Shown one piece after another: positions 25,903 through 32,985 of a DNA stretch of 33,143 nucleotides. The position numbers were made by a program, and so were the translations under genes. The DNA is from an uncultured Aurantimicrobium sp. (GTDB taxonomy: Bacteria > Actinomycetota > Actinomycetes > Actinomycetales > Microbacteriaceae). Numbering within the stretch: position 1 is the stretch's first letter; each line of letters begins with the position of its first letter. Under the pieces are notes generated by a model. It did not search any database and was not told the origin of the DNA. It worked only from the letters and a program-made list of their open reading frames with translations. The DNA lies in NCBI RefSeq assembly GCF_936931525.1, contig NZ_CAKZII010000133.1, positions 1-33,143 of the forward strand, read 5' to 3'.

Positions 25903-28226
25903 AGCTTCTCAATCGGAGCGATCTTGATCAGGAGCTTCTTAGCTCCTGCAGAATCAAACTTCACGTGGGCAACGCGCTTCGCGCCTTCACCAGTGACTTG
26001 GTTCACGGTTCCCTCACCAAAGTCGGCGTGAGAAATACGGTCGCCGGCAACCAGCTCTAAGTCACCGTTGTCACGAATCTTGTTCGTGACGCGGTTAGCC
26101 CATTCGGTCTTCGGCTTGGGAGATGCCTCGAGAGAGTTCCAACCACCCTCGGTTGAACCCCAGCCACCAAGTTCACTTGAGCCAAAGCCACCGTCATAGC
26201 GAGAACCACGCGCATTCAATGCGCGTGACTGATAACCGTCACGGCCATTGACGGAGCCAGGTGACTGGCGCCATTCAATGAGTTCAGAGGGAATCTCTTG
26301 CAGATAGCGAGAAGGCATTGCCACGTTGGTCTGACCAAACTGGGCACGGCTCATCGCTAAAGAAAGGAACAAGCGCTTGCGAGCACGGGTAATACCCACA
26401 TAGAACAGACGGCGCTCTTCGGCAGGTCCACCAGGTTCACCAGCGGACATTCGGTGAGGGAGAAGTTCTTCCTCCACGCCGGTAATAAACACTGCGTTGT
26501 ATTCCAAGCCCTTGGCGGTGTGGAGGGTCATCAGGGAGACCGTTCCACTGGCGTCATCGAGTTCGTCGGCAGCAGCGACCAGAGAAACCTCAGTGAGGAA
26601 GTCAATGAGTGTGCCACCAGGGTTGTTCTTGTCGAATTCCTTGGTCACCGCCAAGAGTTCTTCCACGTTCTCGGCACGAGCTTCATCTTGAGGGTCTCGT
26701 GTTGCACGCAGCAGATCCACATACCCGGTCTCTTCCAAGATGCGAGTCAGCACATCACCGACTGGACCAGACTCCGCCAATGCTGTGGCCTCATCAATGA
26801 GGCCTGACAGCTTGGCGATCGCACCAGAAACTTTGGGGCCTAATCCAAGAGAGTCCGCAGAGCGCAGTGCTTCGCGCAGCGTGATCTGGTTGGTGTCGGC
26901 ATAGTTCTGCAGACCTGTTTCGGTTGCAGGGCCAATACCGCGCTTGGGAACGTTCAAGATTCTGCGCACAGCGAGAGAATCAGCAGGGTTGGCAATGGTG
27001 ACCAGGTAACCCAGGATGTCCTTGATTTCCGCACGCTCATAGAACTTGGTGCCGCCCAAGATTCGGTAGGGCACCGCAGAGCGGATAAAGATTTCTTCCA
27101 ACGCACGGGTCTGAGAGTTGGTGCGATAGAACACCGCCATCTCGTTGTAACCCATACCGTTGCCGTGAAGAGTACTGATCTCATCCACGACGAACTGGGC
27201 TTCATCGTGTGCGGAGTAACCGGTGAAGCCCACAATGAGCTCACCGTCTCCCACATCACTCCAGAGCTTCTTGTCCTTGCGGTCAAAGTTGTTCGAGATC
27301 ACCGAGTTAGCGGCAGAAAGAATGGTCTGGGTGGAGCGGTAGTTCTGCTCCAGCATCACCACGTGAGCACCCTTGAAGTCACGCTCGAACTCCGCAATGT
27401 TGCGCATGTCTGCGCCGCGGAAGGCATAGATGGACTGGTCGGAGTCACCGACCACGGTCAGTGATCCGCCAGGCATGCCATCGGCGGTCTCTCTGGTCAG
27501 CTCGTGGATGAGCGCATACTGAGCGTGGTTCGTGTCCTGGTACTCATCGACCAGGACGTGACGGAACTGCTTGCGGTAGTGGTCTGCCACGTGCGGGAAC
27601 GCACGGAACAAGAACACGGTCTGCGCAATCAAGTCATCGAAGTCGAAAGCGTTCGCTGCCTGCAACGCACGGGTATACCCGCGGAAGACCTCAAGGAACT
27701 TCACCTCGGTGGGGTCATTGAGGTTGGCATTGCGAGAATAGCTGTCCACGTCAGAGAGCTCGTTCTTCAAACGAGAAATCTTGCCCGCAACACCCGAGAC
27801 AGAGAGCCCATAGGTGTCTGCTTCGTATTCCTTGATCAATCGCTTGATCAAGGTGCGAGAGTCGTGAGAGTCATAGATGGTGAACGCTTTGGTGAAACCA
27901 AAGTTCTCTGCCTCTCGGCGGAGAATGCGCACGCAAGAAGAGTGGAATGTGGAGATCCACATTCCCTCGGTGGCGATGCCCAGCATCTTCTCTGCGCGTT
28001 CGCGCATTTCAGCTGCTGCCTTATTCGTAAAGGTGATGGCCAAGATCTGGCTGGGCCATGCTTCGCGGTTACGAATCAGAGAAGCAATACGGCGGGTGAG
28101 CACGCTCGTTTTACCCGAGCCAGCACCAGCCACAATGAGCAATGCAGGGCCCCGGTATTGCACAGCTTCTAGCTGTTGGGGGTTCAGGCCATCCAGTAAT
28201 GGATCGGCAGAAGAAAGCTCACTCAT
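25899..28226 (-). CDS. pcrA: UvrD/PcrA-family ATP-dependent DNA helicase
   Basis: 775-residue SF1A helicase acting in repair and replication. Motifs in order: Q motif LNPQQLEAV, I GAGSGKTSVL (34 onward), Ia ITFTNKAAAEM, II VDEYQDTN, III GDSDQSIYAFRGAD, IV QNYRST, V TLHTAKGLEYNAVFI, VI RRLFYVGITRARKRLFLS. A Gly/Ser-rich linker leads to the C-terminal Tudor-like RNA-polymerase-contact domain (DRISHADFGEGTVNQVTGEG). Length is usual for PcrA. It follows the phosphodiesterase gene by 12 bases and is last in a four-gene minus-strand run. Confidence 0.96.
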   Translation of the reverse strand: MSELSSADPLLDGLNPQQLEAVQYRGPALLIVAGAGSGKTSVLTRRIASLIRNREAWPSQILAITFTNKAAAEMRERAEKMLGIATEGMWISTFHSSCVRILRREAENFGFTKAFTIYDSHDSRTLIKRLIKEYEADTYGLSVSGVAGKISRLKNELSDVDSYSRNANLNDPTEVKFLEVFRGYTRALQAANAFDFDDLIAQTVFLFRAFPHVADHYRKQFRHVLVDEYQDTNHAQYALIHELTRETADGMPGGSLTVVGDSDQSIYAFRGADMRNIAEFERDFKGAHVVMLEQNYRSTQTILSAANSVISNNFDRKDKKLWSDVGDGELIVGFTGYSAHDEAQFVVDEISTLHGNGMGYNEMAVFYRTNSQTRALEEIFIRSAVPYRILGGTKFYERAEIKDILGYLVTIANPADSLAVRRILNVPKRGIGPATETGLQNYADTNQITLREALRSADSLGLGPKVSGAIAKLSGLIDEATALAESGPVGDVLTRILEETGYVDLLRATRDPQDEARAENVEELLAVTKEFDKNNPGGTLIDFLTEVSLVAAADELDDASGTVSLMTLHTAKGLEYNAVFITGVEEELLPHRMSAGEPGGPAEERRLFYVGITRARKRLFLSLAMSRAQFGQTNVAMPSRYLQEIPSELIEWRQSPGSVNGRDGYQSRALNARGSRYDGGFGSSELGGWGSTEGGWNSLEASPKPKTEWANRVTNKIRDNGDLELVAGDRISHADFGEGTVNQVTGEGAKRVAHVKFDSAGAKKLLIKIAPIEKL

Positions 28227-28238
28227 AGCCCGTCAAGT

Positions 28239-29237
28239 CTACGGGCGAGTACGGACAGCCAAGTCGGGGTGGTCGGCGAAGGCGCCGTCCACACCCAGCT
28301 TCCAGATCATCTCGTAGAAGTCCTGCCAGTTCCCTCGGGAACCAGGACCTTCTGCCGTTCTAAACATGGGTGGCAAGAACTCATTCTCGGGGCGCAGAGT
28401 CCACGTGAAGATCTTCAACCCCAACTCATGAGCCTTCTGAACAATGGCTTGGCCATTCTTCAGTTCTTCTTCGGTGCCATCAAAGAGCAGCGAAGAAGCA
28501 AGGGCCAAGCCATCAAGGCGGCCAGCGAATGCTTCCAAGCCCGCATCAGAGAGTTCATCGTTATTGCTAATAGAAGGCACACCTTCAGAACGTGCCCAGA
28601 CCAGCTCATCAAAAGCCGTGTGGAGATTGTCCATGATGTAGAAGTGCTGCGAACCTATGCCCAGTTCACGCAAGCGCACCATGATGCTCTTCTCAAAGCT
28701 CTCAATGATCAGGCGAGGATCATCCGTGCGCCAACCAGCTAAGAACAGATCCTGGGTCAGTAATGCTTCAAAGCTGTAACCCAGCCCGGCAAAGTACGTG
28801 GGGTGTTTCAACTCCACCACCAGGCTTAAACCACCTGGAGCTTCATCTGCGATCTCGAGCAAATCAATGAAGCGCAAGATGCCGTGCTTGTCGTCGTGTT
28901 CACGATTTGCCGGACGCAGTTCCGGCAATCGTTCACGACACATCAGTGTCGAGAGCTCTGCCCAGGTGAAGTCTTCTGTGAACCACCCGGTGAGCTCTTC
29001 CCCGTCCACCACTTTGGTGGTCATGCGGTCCGCAAACTCTGGCTTTTCTGCCACGTTCGTGGTGCCAGAGATTTCGTTCTCGTGGCGAATAATCAAGACA
29101 CCATCTTTGGAGACAACGAGGTCCGGCTCAATAGCGTCAGAACCCAGCTGAATAGCCAATTCATAGGCGCCGAGGGTGTGCTCGGGGTGATAGCCACTGG
29201 CGCCTCGGTGGGCGATGACGAGAGGGCGAGCGGTCAT
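28239..29237 (-). CDS. Glycerophosphodiester phosphodiesterase
   Basis: 332 residues of the GDPD TIM-barrel family, hydrolysing glycerophosphodiesters to glycerol 3-phosphate and alcohol. Catalytic motifs are visible: HRGASGYHPEHT, EPDLVVSKDGVLIIRHEN (Glu, Asp and His) and VVELKHPTYF, with a C-terminal VDGAFADHPDLA. No signal peptide, so it is cytosolic. It lies between the antitoxin (4-base gap) and pcrA (12-base gap). There is no clear ribosome site before its ATG; translation may depend on coupling to the antitoxin gene or on a leaderless start. Confidence 0.92.
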   Translation of the reverse strand: MTARPLVIAHRGASGYHPEHTLGAYELAIQLGSDAIEPDLVVSKDGVLIIRHENEISGTTNVAEKPEFADRMTTKVVDGEELTGWFTEDFTWAELSTLMCRERLPELRPANREHDDKHGILRFIDLLEIADEAPGGLSLVVELKHPTYFAGLGYSFEALLTQDLFLAGWRTDDPRLIIESFEKSIMVRLRELGIGSQHFYIMDNLHTAFDELVWARSEGVPSISNNDELSDAGLEAFAGRLDGLALASSLLFDGTEEELKNGQAIVQKAHELGLKIFTWTLRPENEFLPPMFRTAEGPGSRGNWQDFYEMIWKLGVDGAFADHPDLAVRTRP

Positions 29238-29241
29238 GTTT

Positions 29242-29574
29242 CTATGATGCCAGTGGTGAGTGCGTAACTGTCATCTGACCGATGTGAATTTCTAGGGGGC
29301 TATTCAAGGCCTCTGCAATTCTCATCAAAGTAGTGATTTGAGGAATCTGGGCTCCGTTTTCCAGTGAAGAGATTACGGACTGACGTGTTCCAGCGAGTTC
29401 TGCGAGTTTTGTCTGGCTCAAGCCAGCACGAACACGTCCTTCGTAAACCATCTCAGCAATGCTCGTCCGGAGTTCCGCTTCTTTATATGCACGCTGGTAT
29501 CGCGCCTGTTCAACAGGATCCATTTCTGCAAAGAGTTCATTCTTGACCTCTTCATAGTCAAATGTCTCGACCAT
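29242..29574 (-). CDS. HigA-like antitoxin (XRE-type HTH)
   Basis: 110 residues. The N-terminal part is charged and helical; residues about 45-100 form a helix-turn-helix of the Cro/C1 type (RAGLSQTKLAELAGTRQSVISSLENGAQIPQITTLMRIAEALN). It is encoded 4 bases after the toxin gene, toxin first, the arrangement of higBA modules. It is expected to neutralise the toxin and repress the operon through the repeats upstream. A phosphodiesterase gene follows 4 bases after its stop. Confidence 0.88.
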   Translation of the reverse strand: MVETFDYEEVKNELFAEMDPVEQARYQRAYKEAELRTSIAEMVYEGRVRAGLSQTKLAELAGTRQSVISSLENGAQIPQITTLMRIAEALNSPLEIHIGQMTVTHSPLAS

Positions 29575-29578
29575 GTTC

Positions 29579-29911
29579 CTACTCCCCTTCCTGTTCCAGG
29601 CGATAGAGCTTCTGTGCTCTTCTTGCCCGGATGACTTCTTTTTGCTCGTTGTTCTTTTGCTTCACAAAATGAGTCAGCGTGATGATCTGCTTCTCAACGT
29701 CATAGATATAAGTGACTCGGGTTGCCTTATTTTCACAACTGAATCGAAGTTCAAATAAGCCCCCAGACAATGGCCTGGAGTGCGGCATTCTGAGCGTATT
29801 TCCTTGTGCTCTCAACCGATCAAAAGCGATGATGGCCTCTGCTTGTCCCTCTTTGGATAAACCTTGAACCCAGTTTTTGAGTTCTGACGAAAGCCGCAGT
29901 TTCCATATCAC
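29579..29911 (-). CDS. HigB-like toxin (phage-derived Gp49-like)
   Basis: 110-residue basic protein of the HigB/Gp49 RelE-like group, probably a ribosome-dependent mRNA interferase. LFELRFSCENKATRVTYIYDVEKQIITLTHFVKQKNNEQKEVIRARRAQ is the typical core, with the conserved strand ELRF, the HxF.KK-like region and Arg/Lys active-site residues. GTG start; TATTCT ends 6 bases upstream, consistent with a leaderless message. The DNA is visibly more AT-rich than its neighbours, suggesting acquired origin. Confidence 0.88.
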   Translation of the reverse strand: MIWKLRLSSELKNWVQGLSKEGQAEAIIAFDRLRAQGNTLRMPHSRPLSGGLFELRFSCENKATRVTYIYDVEKQIITLTHFVKQKNNEQKEVIRARRAQKLYRLEQEGE

Positions 29912-29914
29912 TTC

Positions 29915-29957
29915 GACAGAATATCACATTGACAGAATATCTTGTAGAGAGAATTCT
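29915..29957. promoter_or_regulatory. Operator/promoter repeats of the toxin-antitoxin operon
   Basis: GACAGAATATC occurs twice (29915-29925, 29931-29941) at a 16-base period, followed by the palindrome AGAATTCT at 29950-29957; GAATTCT recurs at 29991-29997. On the minus strand the repeat contains TATTCT, a -10-like hexamer ending 6 bases before the GTG. These are likely binding sites for the HigA-like repressor, overlapping the promoter. Confidence 0.55.
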
Positions 29958-30080
29958 GATAGATATGAGCTGCTTGCGATAAAACACAGCGAATTCTCAA
30001 GAAACACAGGGGTAGCACTCGGTATCGTTGTTGTTGCGCCCAGAAAGCGCACAACTTCCTGAAAGGAACTGACAACCATC

Positions 30081-30875
30081 ATGGCTGTTAACAACCCCGC
30101 CTTCACCGGCAACAAGGCCTTCTCGCCTAACGCGACTGCTGCAGAGCTCCAGGCTCTCTATGACGCACCGTCGGCCAACCGCGCTCCCGAGCGCGCCATG
30201 ACCTACGAAGACACCATTGCGAAGTCCTTCATCTCCTTCTTGGTCCTCATCGTCGGCGCTGTCGCCGGATGGGTCATCACCAGCATGAACCCCGCCCTCG
30301 GCATGGGAATGATCACCGTTGCCGGTATTGGTGCATTCGTTCTGGCCATGGTCAACATCTTCAAGAAGGAGCCAGTGCCCGCACTGATCCTTGCCTATGC
30401 AGCACTTGAGGGTGTTCTCCTCGGTGGTATCTCCCTCGTCTTCGACGCTCAGTGGAGCGGCATTGTTGCTCAGGCTGTCATTGCCACCATCGTGGTCGTC
30501 GGTGTCACCCTCGCCCTCTTTGCCAACGGCAAGATCCGCGCTTCGGCTCGTGCCACCAAGATCTTCTTCATCGCGATCATTGCGTACCTGGTCTTCTCCG
30601 TCGTCAGCATGCTGATGCAGGCCTTCGGTGCCACCAGTGGCACCTTCGGCCTCAACAGCGTTGAGATCTTCGGTATCCCCCTGGGTCTGATCATTGGCCC
30701 TCTGGTTATCCTCTTGGCTGCCTACTCACTCGTCCTGGACTTCGACATGGTTCAGCGCGGTGTGCAGAACAAGGCTCCCGCGAAGTTCGCATGGACCGGT
30801 GCCTTCAGCATCATGGTCACCGTGGTCTGGCTCTACATGCAGATCCTGCAGTTCCTCGCGATTGCCCGCGACTAA
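30081..30875 (+). CDS. Bax inhibitor-1/YccA-family membrane protein
   Basis: 264 residues, seven predicted helices after a 45-residue soluble N-terminus (TYEDTIAKSFISFLVLIVGAVAGWVIT begins the membrane part). The ALILAYAALEGVLLGGISLVFD segment and the C-terminal YSLVLDFDMVQRGVQNKAPAKFAWTGAFSIMVTVVWLYMQILQFLAI with conserved Asp pair are typical of the actinobacterial BI-1 branch. A proton- or calcium-dependent channel role is known for some relatives; in bacteria the role is mostly unknown. AAAGGA lies 14 bases before ATG and within a small TTCCT/AGGAA hairpin (30056-30068). A terminator follows. Confidence 0.9.
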   Translation: MAVNNPAFTGNKAFSPNATAAELQALYDAPSANRAPERAMTYEDTIAKSFISFLVLIVGAVAGWVITSMNPALGMGMITVAGIGAFVLAMVNIFKKEPVPALILAYAALEGVLLGGISLVFDAQWSGIVAQAVIATIVVVGVTLALFANGKIRASARATKIFFIAIIAYLVFSVVSMLMQAFGATSGTFGLNSVEIFGIPLGLIIGPLVILLAAYSLVLDFDMVQRGVQNKAPAKFAWTGAFSIMVTVVWLYMQILQFLAIARD

Positions 30876-30892
30876 CAGCCACAACAAACACA

Positions 30893-30924
30893 AGAACACC
30901 CTCACCTATTGGTGAGGGTGTTCT
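30893..30924 (+). terminator. Terminator of the Bax inhibitor-1 gene
   Basis: A perfect 14-bp stem (30893-30906 with 30911-30924), TATT loop, followed by GCTTTC. Its right arm holds TTGGTG, which could double as the -35 of the next gene. Confidence 0.9.
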
Positions 30925-30936
30925 GCTTTCTAAACT
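30909..30936 (+). promoter_or_regulatory. Candidate promoter of the 129-residue membrane protein
   Basis: TTGGTG (30909-30914), 16 bases, TAAACT (30931-30936), then AAGAAC and the ATG. No ribosome site is present, so a leaderless transcript starting at or near the ATG is likely. The -35 would overlap the preceding terminator stem. Confidence 0.4.
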
Positions 30937-30942
30937 AAGAAC

Positions 30943-31332
30943 ATGAACCTAGTTACCGTTGCGTCACTGATCGTGGTTGTTATCTCTCTAGGAGTGTTCG
31001 CATTCCAGATAGCACTCGTTGCTGGAGCACCCTGGGGTGAATACACAATGGGTGGCCAGAAGAAGGGCGCCCTCCCCACGCAGCTTCGAGTGGGTGCAGC
31101 AGTATCTGCCGTCATCATGCTTGCCCAAGCAGGTCACTACCTTGCTCAGGCCGGGGTGCTTCCCACATTGTTGGACCCCAGCTGGAACACCGTGGTCAAC
31201 TGGATTTGGTTTGGCTTCACCGTGGCAGGGCTCATCATGAACTCCATCTCACGCAGCAAGAAGGAAAGGAACACCTGGGTTCCTGTCTTGCTGATCAGCA
31301 CCATCTGCACATTGCTGGTGGCACTGAACTAA
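30943..31332 (+). CDS. Small four-helix membrane protein, unknown function
   Basis: 129 residues with four hydrophobic segments (about 4-27, 47-72, 83-101, 112-128), short Gly/Lys loop GEYTMGGQKKG after the first and a basic SRSKKERN loop before the last. No recognised family. It is transcribed on its own from what looks like a leaderless start and ends just before the convergent immunity-like gene. Confidence 0.75.
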   Translation: MNLVTVASLIVVVISLGVFAFQIALVAGAPWGEYTMGGQKKGALPTQLRVGAAVSAVIMLAQAGHYLAQAGVLPTLLDPSWNTVVNWIWFGFTVAGLIMNSISRSKKERNTWVPVLLISTICTLLVALN

Positions 31333-31336
31333 AGGG

Positions 31337-31621
31337 TTATGAAGCCTGCTGCCAAAAGGCTGGCAAGGCATCAAAGTCTTCGAGAAGCATGACGTCCCAA
31401 TTCAGGGGCAACTTTCCCAGTTCGACAATCTTTTCGCGAAAAATCGGTGGAAGTGCAATTCCAAAGTGCTGAGCAATGCTGATTCCAGTGAAGATTCCTG
31501 CATCCGGTTCACCTGCATTGATATCACTATCAATGTGCGTGACCTCTGCTTCGCCCACCAATGGGCGCAGGTAATCTCTAAGCGCCCGGGCCACGAATTC
31601 ACTATTGTCCATAAATCTCAT
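31337..31621 (-). CDS. Putative immunity protein of the EndoU-type toxin
   Basis: 94-residue small acidic soluble protein. No family recognised. Its ATG stands one base after the stop of the EndoU-like gene (TAG-T-ATG), so translation must be coupled. Polymorphic-toxin immunity genes typically follow the toxin gene in exactly this way, and the size and acidity suit binding to a basic nuclease. The assignment rests on context only. Confidence 0.55.
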   Translation of the reverse strand: MRFMDNSEFVARALRDYLRPLVGEAEVTHIDSDINAGEPDAGIFTGISIAQHFGIALPPIFREKIVELGKLPLNWDVMLLEDFDALPAFWQQAS

Positions 31622-31622
31622 A

Positions 31623-32009
31623 CTAAAACTCCAAAACAGATAAATCGAGTGGACAAGGAATTGCCTTCCCTTTCTGGTTGATAATCACACCGTGTCCTGA
31701 AACCGGATACGCAGTAAAGATGAACAGCCCCGCCGAATTACTGCGAAGAATCACTTTCATCAGAACTTCTCCAACTTGACGGAAACAGATGAGCTCCGGC
31801 CCTCTGACCCGGATGCTCTCCGGAAGACTCAGGACTGCACGAATAGAGGCATCCACCATCGCGAGATCCCAATCTGCAGGAAATTCGGTCTTTCCTTCGC
31901 GTCTAAGCCCGTGACGATGGCCGCCCTTGATGGAGTCTTTCTCTCCTTCCCACACGTGCCGAAGGAGTTCCTCAGTAACCGGAACATGCGCAAAGGATTC
32001 GAAGGCCAT
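31623..32009 (-). CDS. EndoU-type nuclease, stand-alone
   Basis: 128 residues resembling the bacterial EndoU ribonuclease domain found at the C-termini of CDI and other polymorphic toxins. The expected residues occur in order: His18 in LLRHVWEGEKD, GGHRHG at 29-34, KTEFPADW at 40-47 and TAYP at 99-102. There is no signal peptide, secretion or repeat domain: the protein is only the catalytic part plus about 15 residues. Upstream in frame a stop occurs 14 codons before the ATG, so no larger protein is hidden by the start choice. TACTCT ends 7 bases before ATG (leaderless start). It probably cleaves RNA, with the next gene giving protection. Confidence 0.75.
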   Translation of the reverse strand: MAFESFAHVPVTEELLRHVWEGEKDSIKGGHRHGLRREGKTEFPADWDLAMVDASIRAVLSLPESIRVRGPELICFRQVGEVLMKVILRSNSAGLFIFTAYPVSGHGVIINQKGKAIPCPLDLSVLEF

Positions 32010-32077
32010 GCGCCACAGAGTAGAAAAGCTCAGCGAGCAAAAACCCGGCTAACTCATTACTGTGCGCACGGACCTCG

Positions 32078-32100
32078 CAGCTCCTCCTGTGGAGGAGCTG
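32078..32100. repeat. Hairpin upstream of the EndoU-like gene
   Basis: A perfect 10-bp stem CAGCTCCTCC (32078-32087)/GGAGGAGCTG (32091-32100), loop TGT, without a T-run. It lies in the 159-base space between the 91-residue gene and the EndoU-like gene, next to the palindrome GTGCGCAC (32062-32069). It may be a protein- or RNA-level regulator of the toxin gene; function unknown. Otherwise this space holds only the terminator at 32129-32156. Confidence 0.5.
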
Positions 32101-32128
32101 GCGCAGCCAACATCACGGGTTAAGTAGA

Positions 32129-32156
32129 TGTGGGTGGAGCGTCAGCTCCACCCACA
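32129..32156 (-). terminator. Terminator of the 91-residue gene
   Basis: A perfect 12-bp stem (TGTGGGTGGAGC/GCTCCACCCACA), GTCA loop, 12 bases after the stop of the minus-strand gene. Confidence 0.8.
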
Positions 32157-32168
32157 AATTAGATTCAC

Positions 32169-32444
32169 TTATGCCGCTTGGAGCGGGATGTGTTCGAGTA
32201 GGTCCATGACATCTTTGAGTTCTGCTTCTGGCCAAGCGAATTCATGAATGATGAGTTGGCGAATGTTCTCTGCAATGGGGGCCTCTGCCTGGCGTGCTGC
32301 TGCAACACCGTAATAAACCGCGCTCCGAGGATAGCCATAATCGAGTGATTCATGAGCAAGAGTCAAGTCTTCCCCGTCAACTGTTTGGCTGATGAGAGTA
32401 AGAATTCCTCGTGCAGCAAGCATGGGGTCGATCATGTCATTCAT
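32169..32444 (-). CDS. Small acidic hypothetical protein
   Basis: 91 residues, no recognised family; starts MNDMIDPMLAARG and ends LLEHIPLQAA. The ATG at 32444 follows the ribosome site GGAAG about 5 bases upstream. A longer reading from TTG 32519 would run over the divergent promoter. Acidic and helical. Its position next to the EndoU-like pair makes a further immunity or regulatory protein possible, but this is speculation. It is divergent from the small membrane protein gene at 32519. Confidence 0.65.
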   Translation of the reverse strand: MNDMIDPMLAARGILTLISQTVDGEDLTLAHESLDYGYPRSAVYYGVAAARQAEAPIAENIRQLIIHEFAWPEAELKDVMDLLEHIPLQAA

Positions 32445-32518
32445 TTTATCTTCCGTTCCTGAGATTGTGGAAGGAATGTCCGTACCCCCTCTTACAGTCA
32501 CAACTGGAGGGAACAACA

Positions 32519-32806
32519 ATGGATATTTTCTTTGGACTACTGCTATTCGGGGGAATAGTGCTGATCATCTGGGGCTTCTTTGCCTTCATCTTTGCCATAG
32601 GTAAAGCTCTCTCAGGATCAACGCCACCAGTCACACGAAGCACAAGCACCACCTCTGCCAATAACTCAGATGAGATCGATGGCATGAATAACGGGGACTA
32701 CTACAACGGCCCCCATGGCTACTCCCCTATGACGGGTTATCCCGAGACCCAATACGGGTCAGGGTTTGATCCAGATGCTGAGTGGAACCACGAAGAAGAG
32801 TACTAA
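32519..32806 (+). CDS. Small single-helix membrane protein
   Basis: 95 residues: one helix (about 3-30, DIFFGLLLFGGIVLIIWGFFAFIFAIGKAL), then a disordered Ser/Thr/Asn-rich and Tyr/Gly/Pro-rich tail ending in acidic EEEY. No known family. ATG 32519 follows the strong ribosome site GGAGGG 6 bases upstream; the frame is open earlier but without a start that has a site. Co-directional with the next truncated gene, 33 bases away. Confidence 0.75.
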   Translation: MDIFFGLLLFGGIVLIIWGFFAFIFAIGKALSGSTPPVTRSTSTTSANNSDEIDGMNNGDYYNGPHGYSPMTGYPETQYGSGFDPDAEWNHEEEY

Positions 32807-32839
32807 CTTCACACATTCATTGAGGGGAAAGAAAACACC

Positions 32840-32975
32840 ATGAATACATCAGTCAAGAAAACACAACGAACCACAGCACGCTTCCGTTCAGTAACTGGAG
32901 GGCGCGCATCGCGCGCCGAGGTATACGGCCTCTTTATCGCAGCCGTCGTGCTCGTTGGCGGCGGCGTCACCGGTG
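32840..32975 (+). CDS. Truncated membrane protein (3' end lost at junction)
   Basis: Starts at ATG 32840, GAGGGG 12 bases upstream. The first about 45 residues are MNTSVKKTQRTTARFRSV..., a basic leader, then a hydrophobic helix YGLFIAAVVLVGGG. In this frame no stop occurs before the window end, but from about 32955-32990 the sequence becomes extremely GC-rich and unlike the rest. The real gene therefore continues elsewhere; the end coordinate is an estimate of the join. Probably an anchored envelope or small secretory protein. Confidence 0.5.
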
Positions 32976-32985
32976 GCGCCGCCGG

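Noticed and set aside
32010-32168. Possible tRNA or small RNA in the spacer with two hairpins
   Set aside because: No cloverleaf or CCA end could be drawn; only a terminator and an isolated stem are supported.
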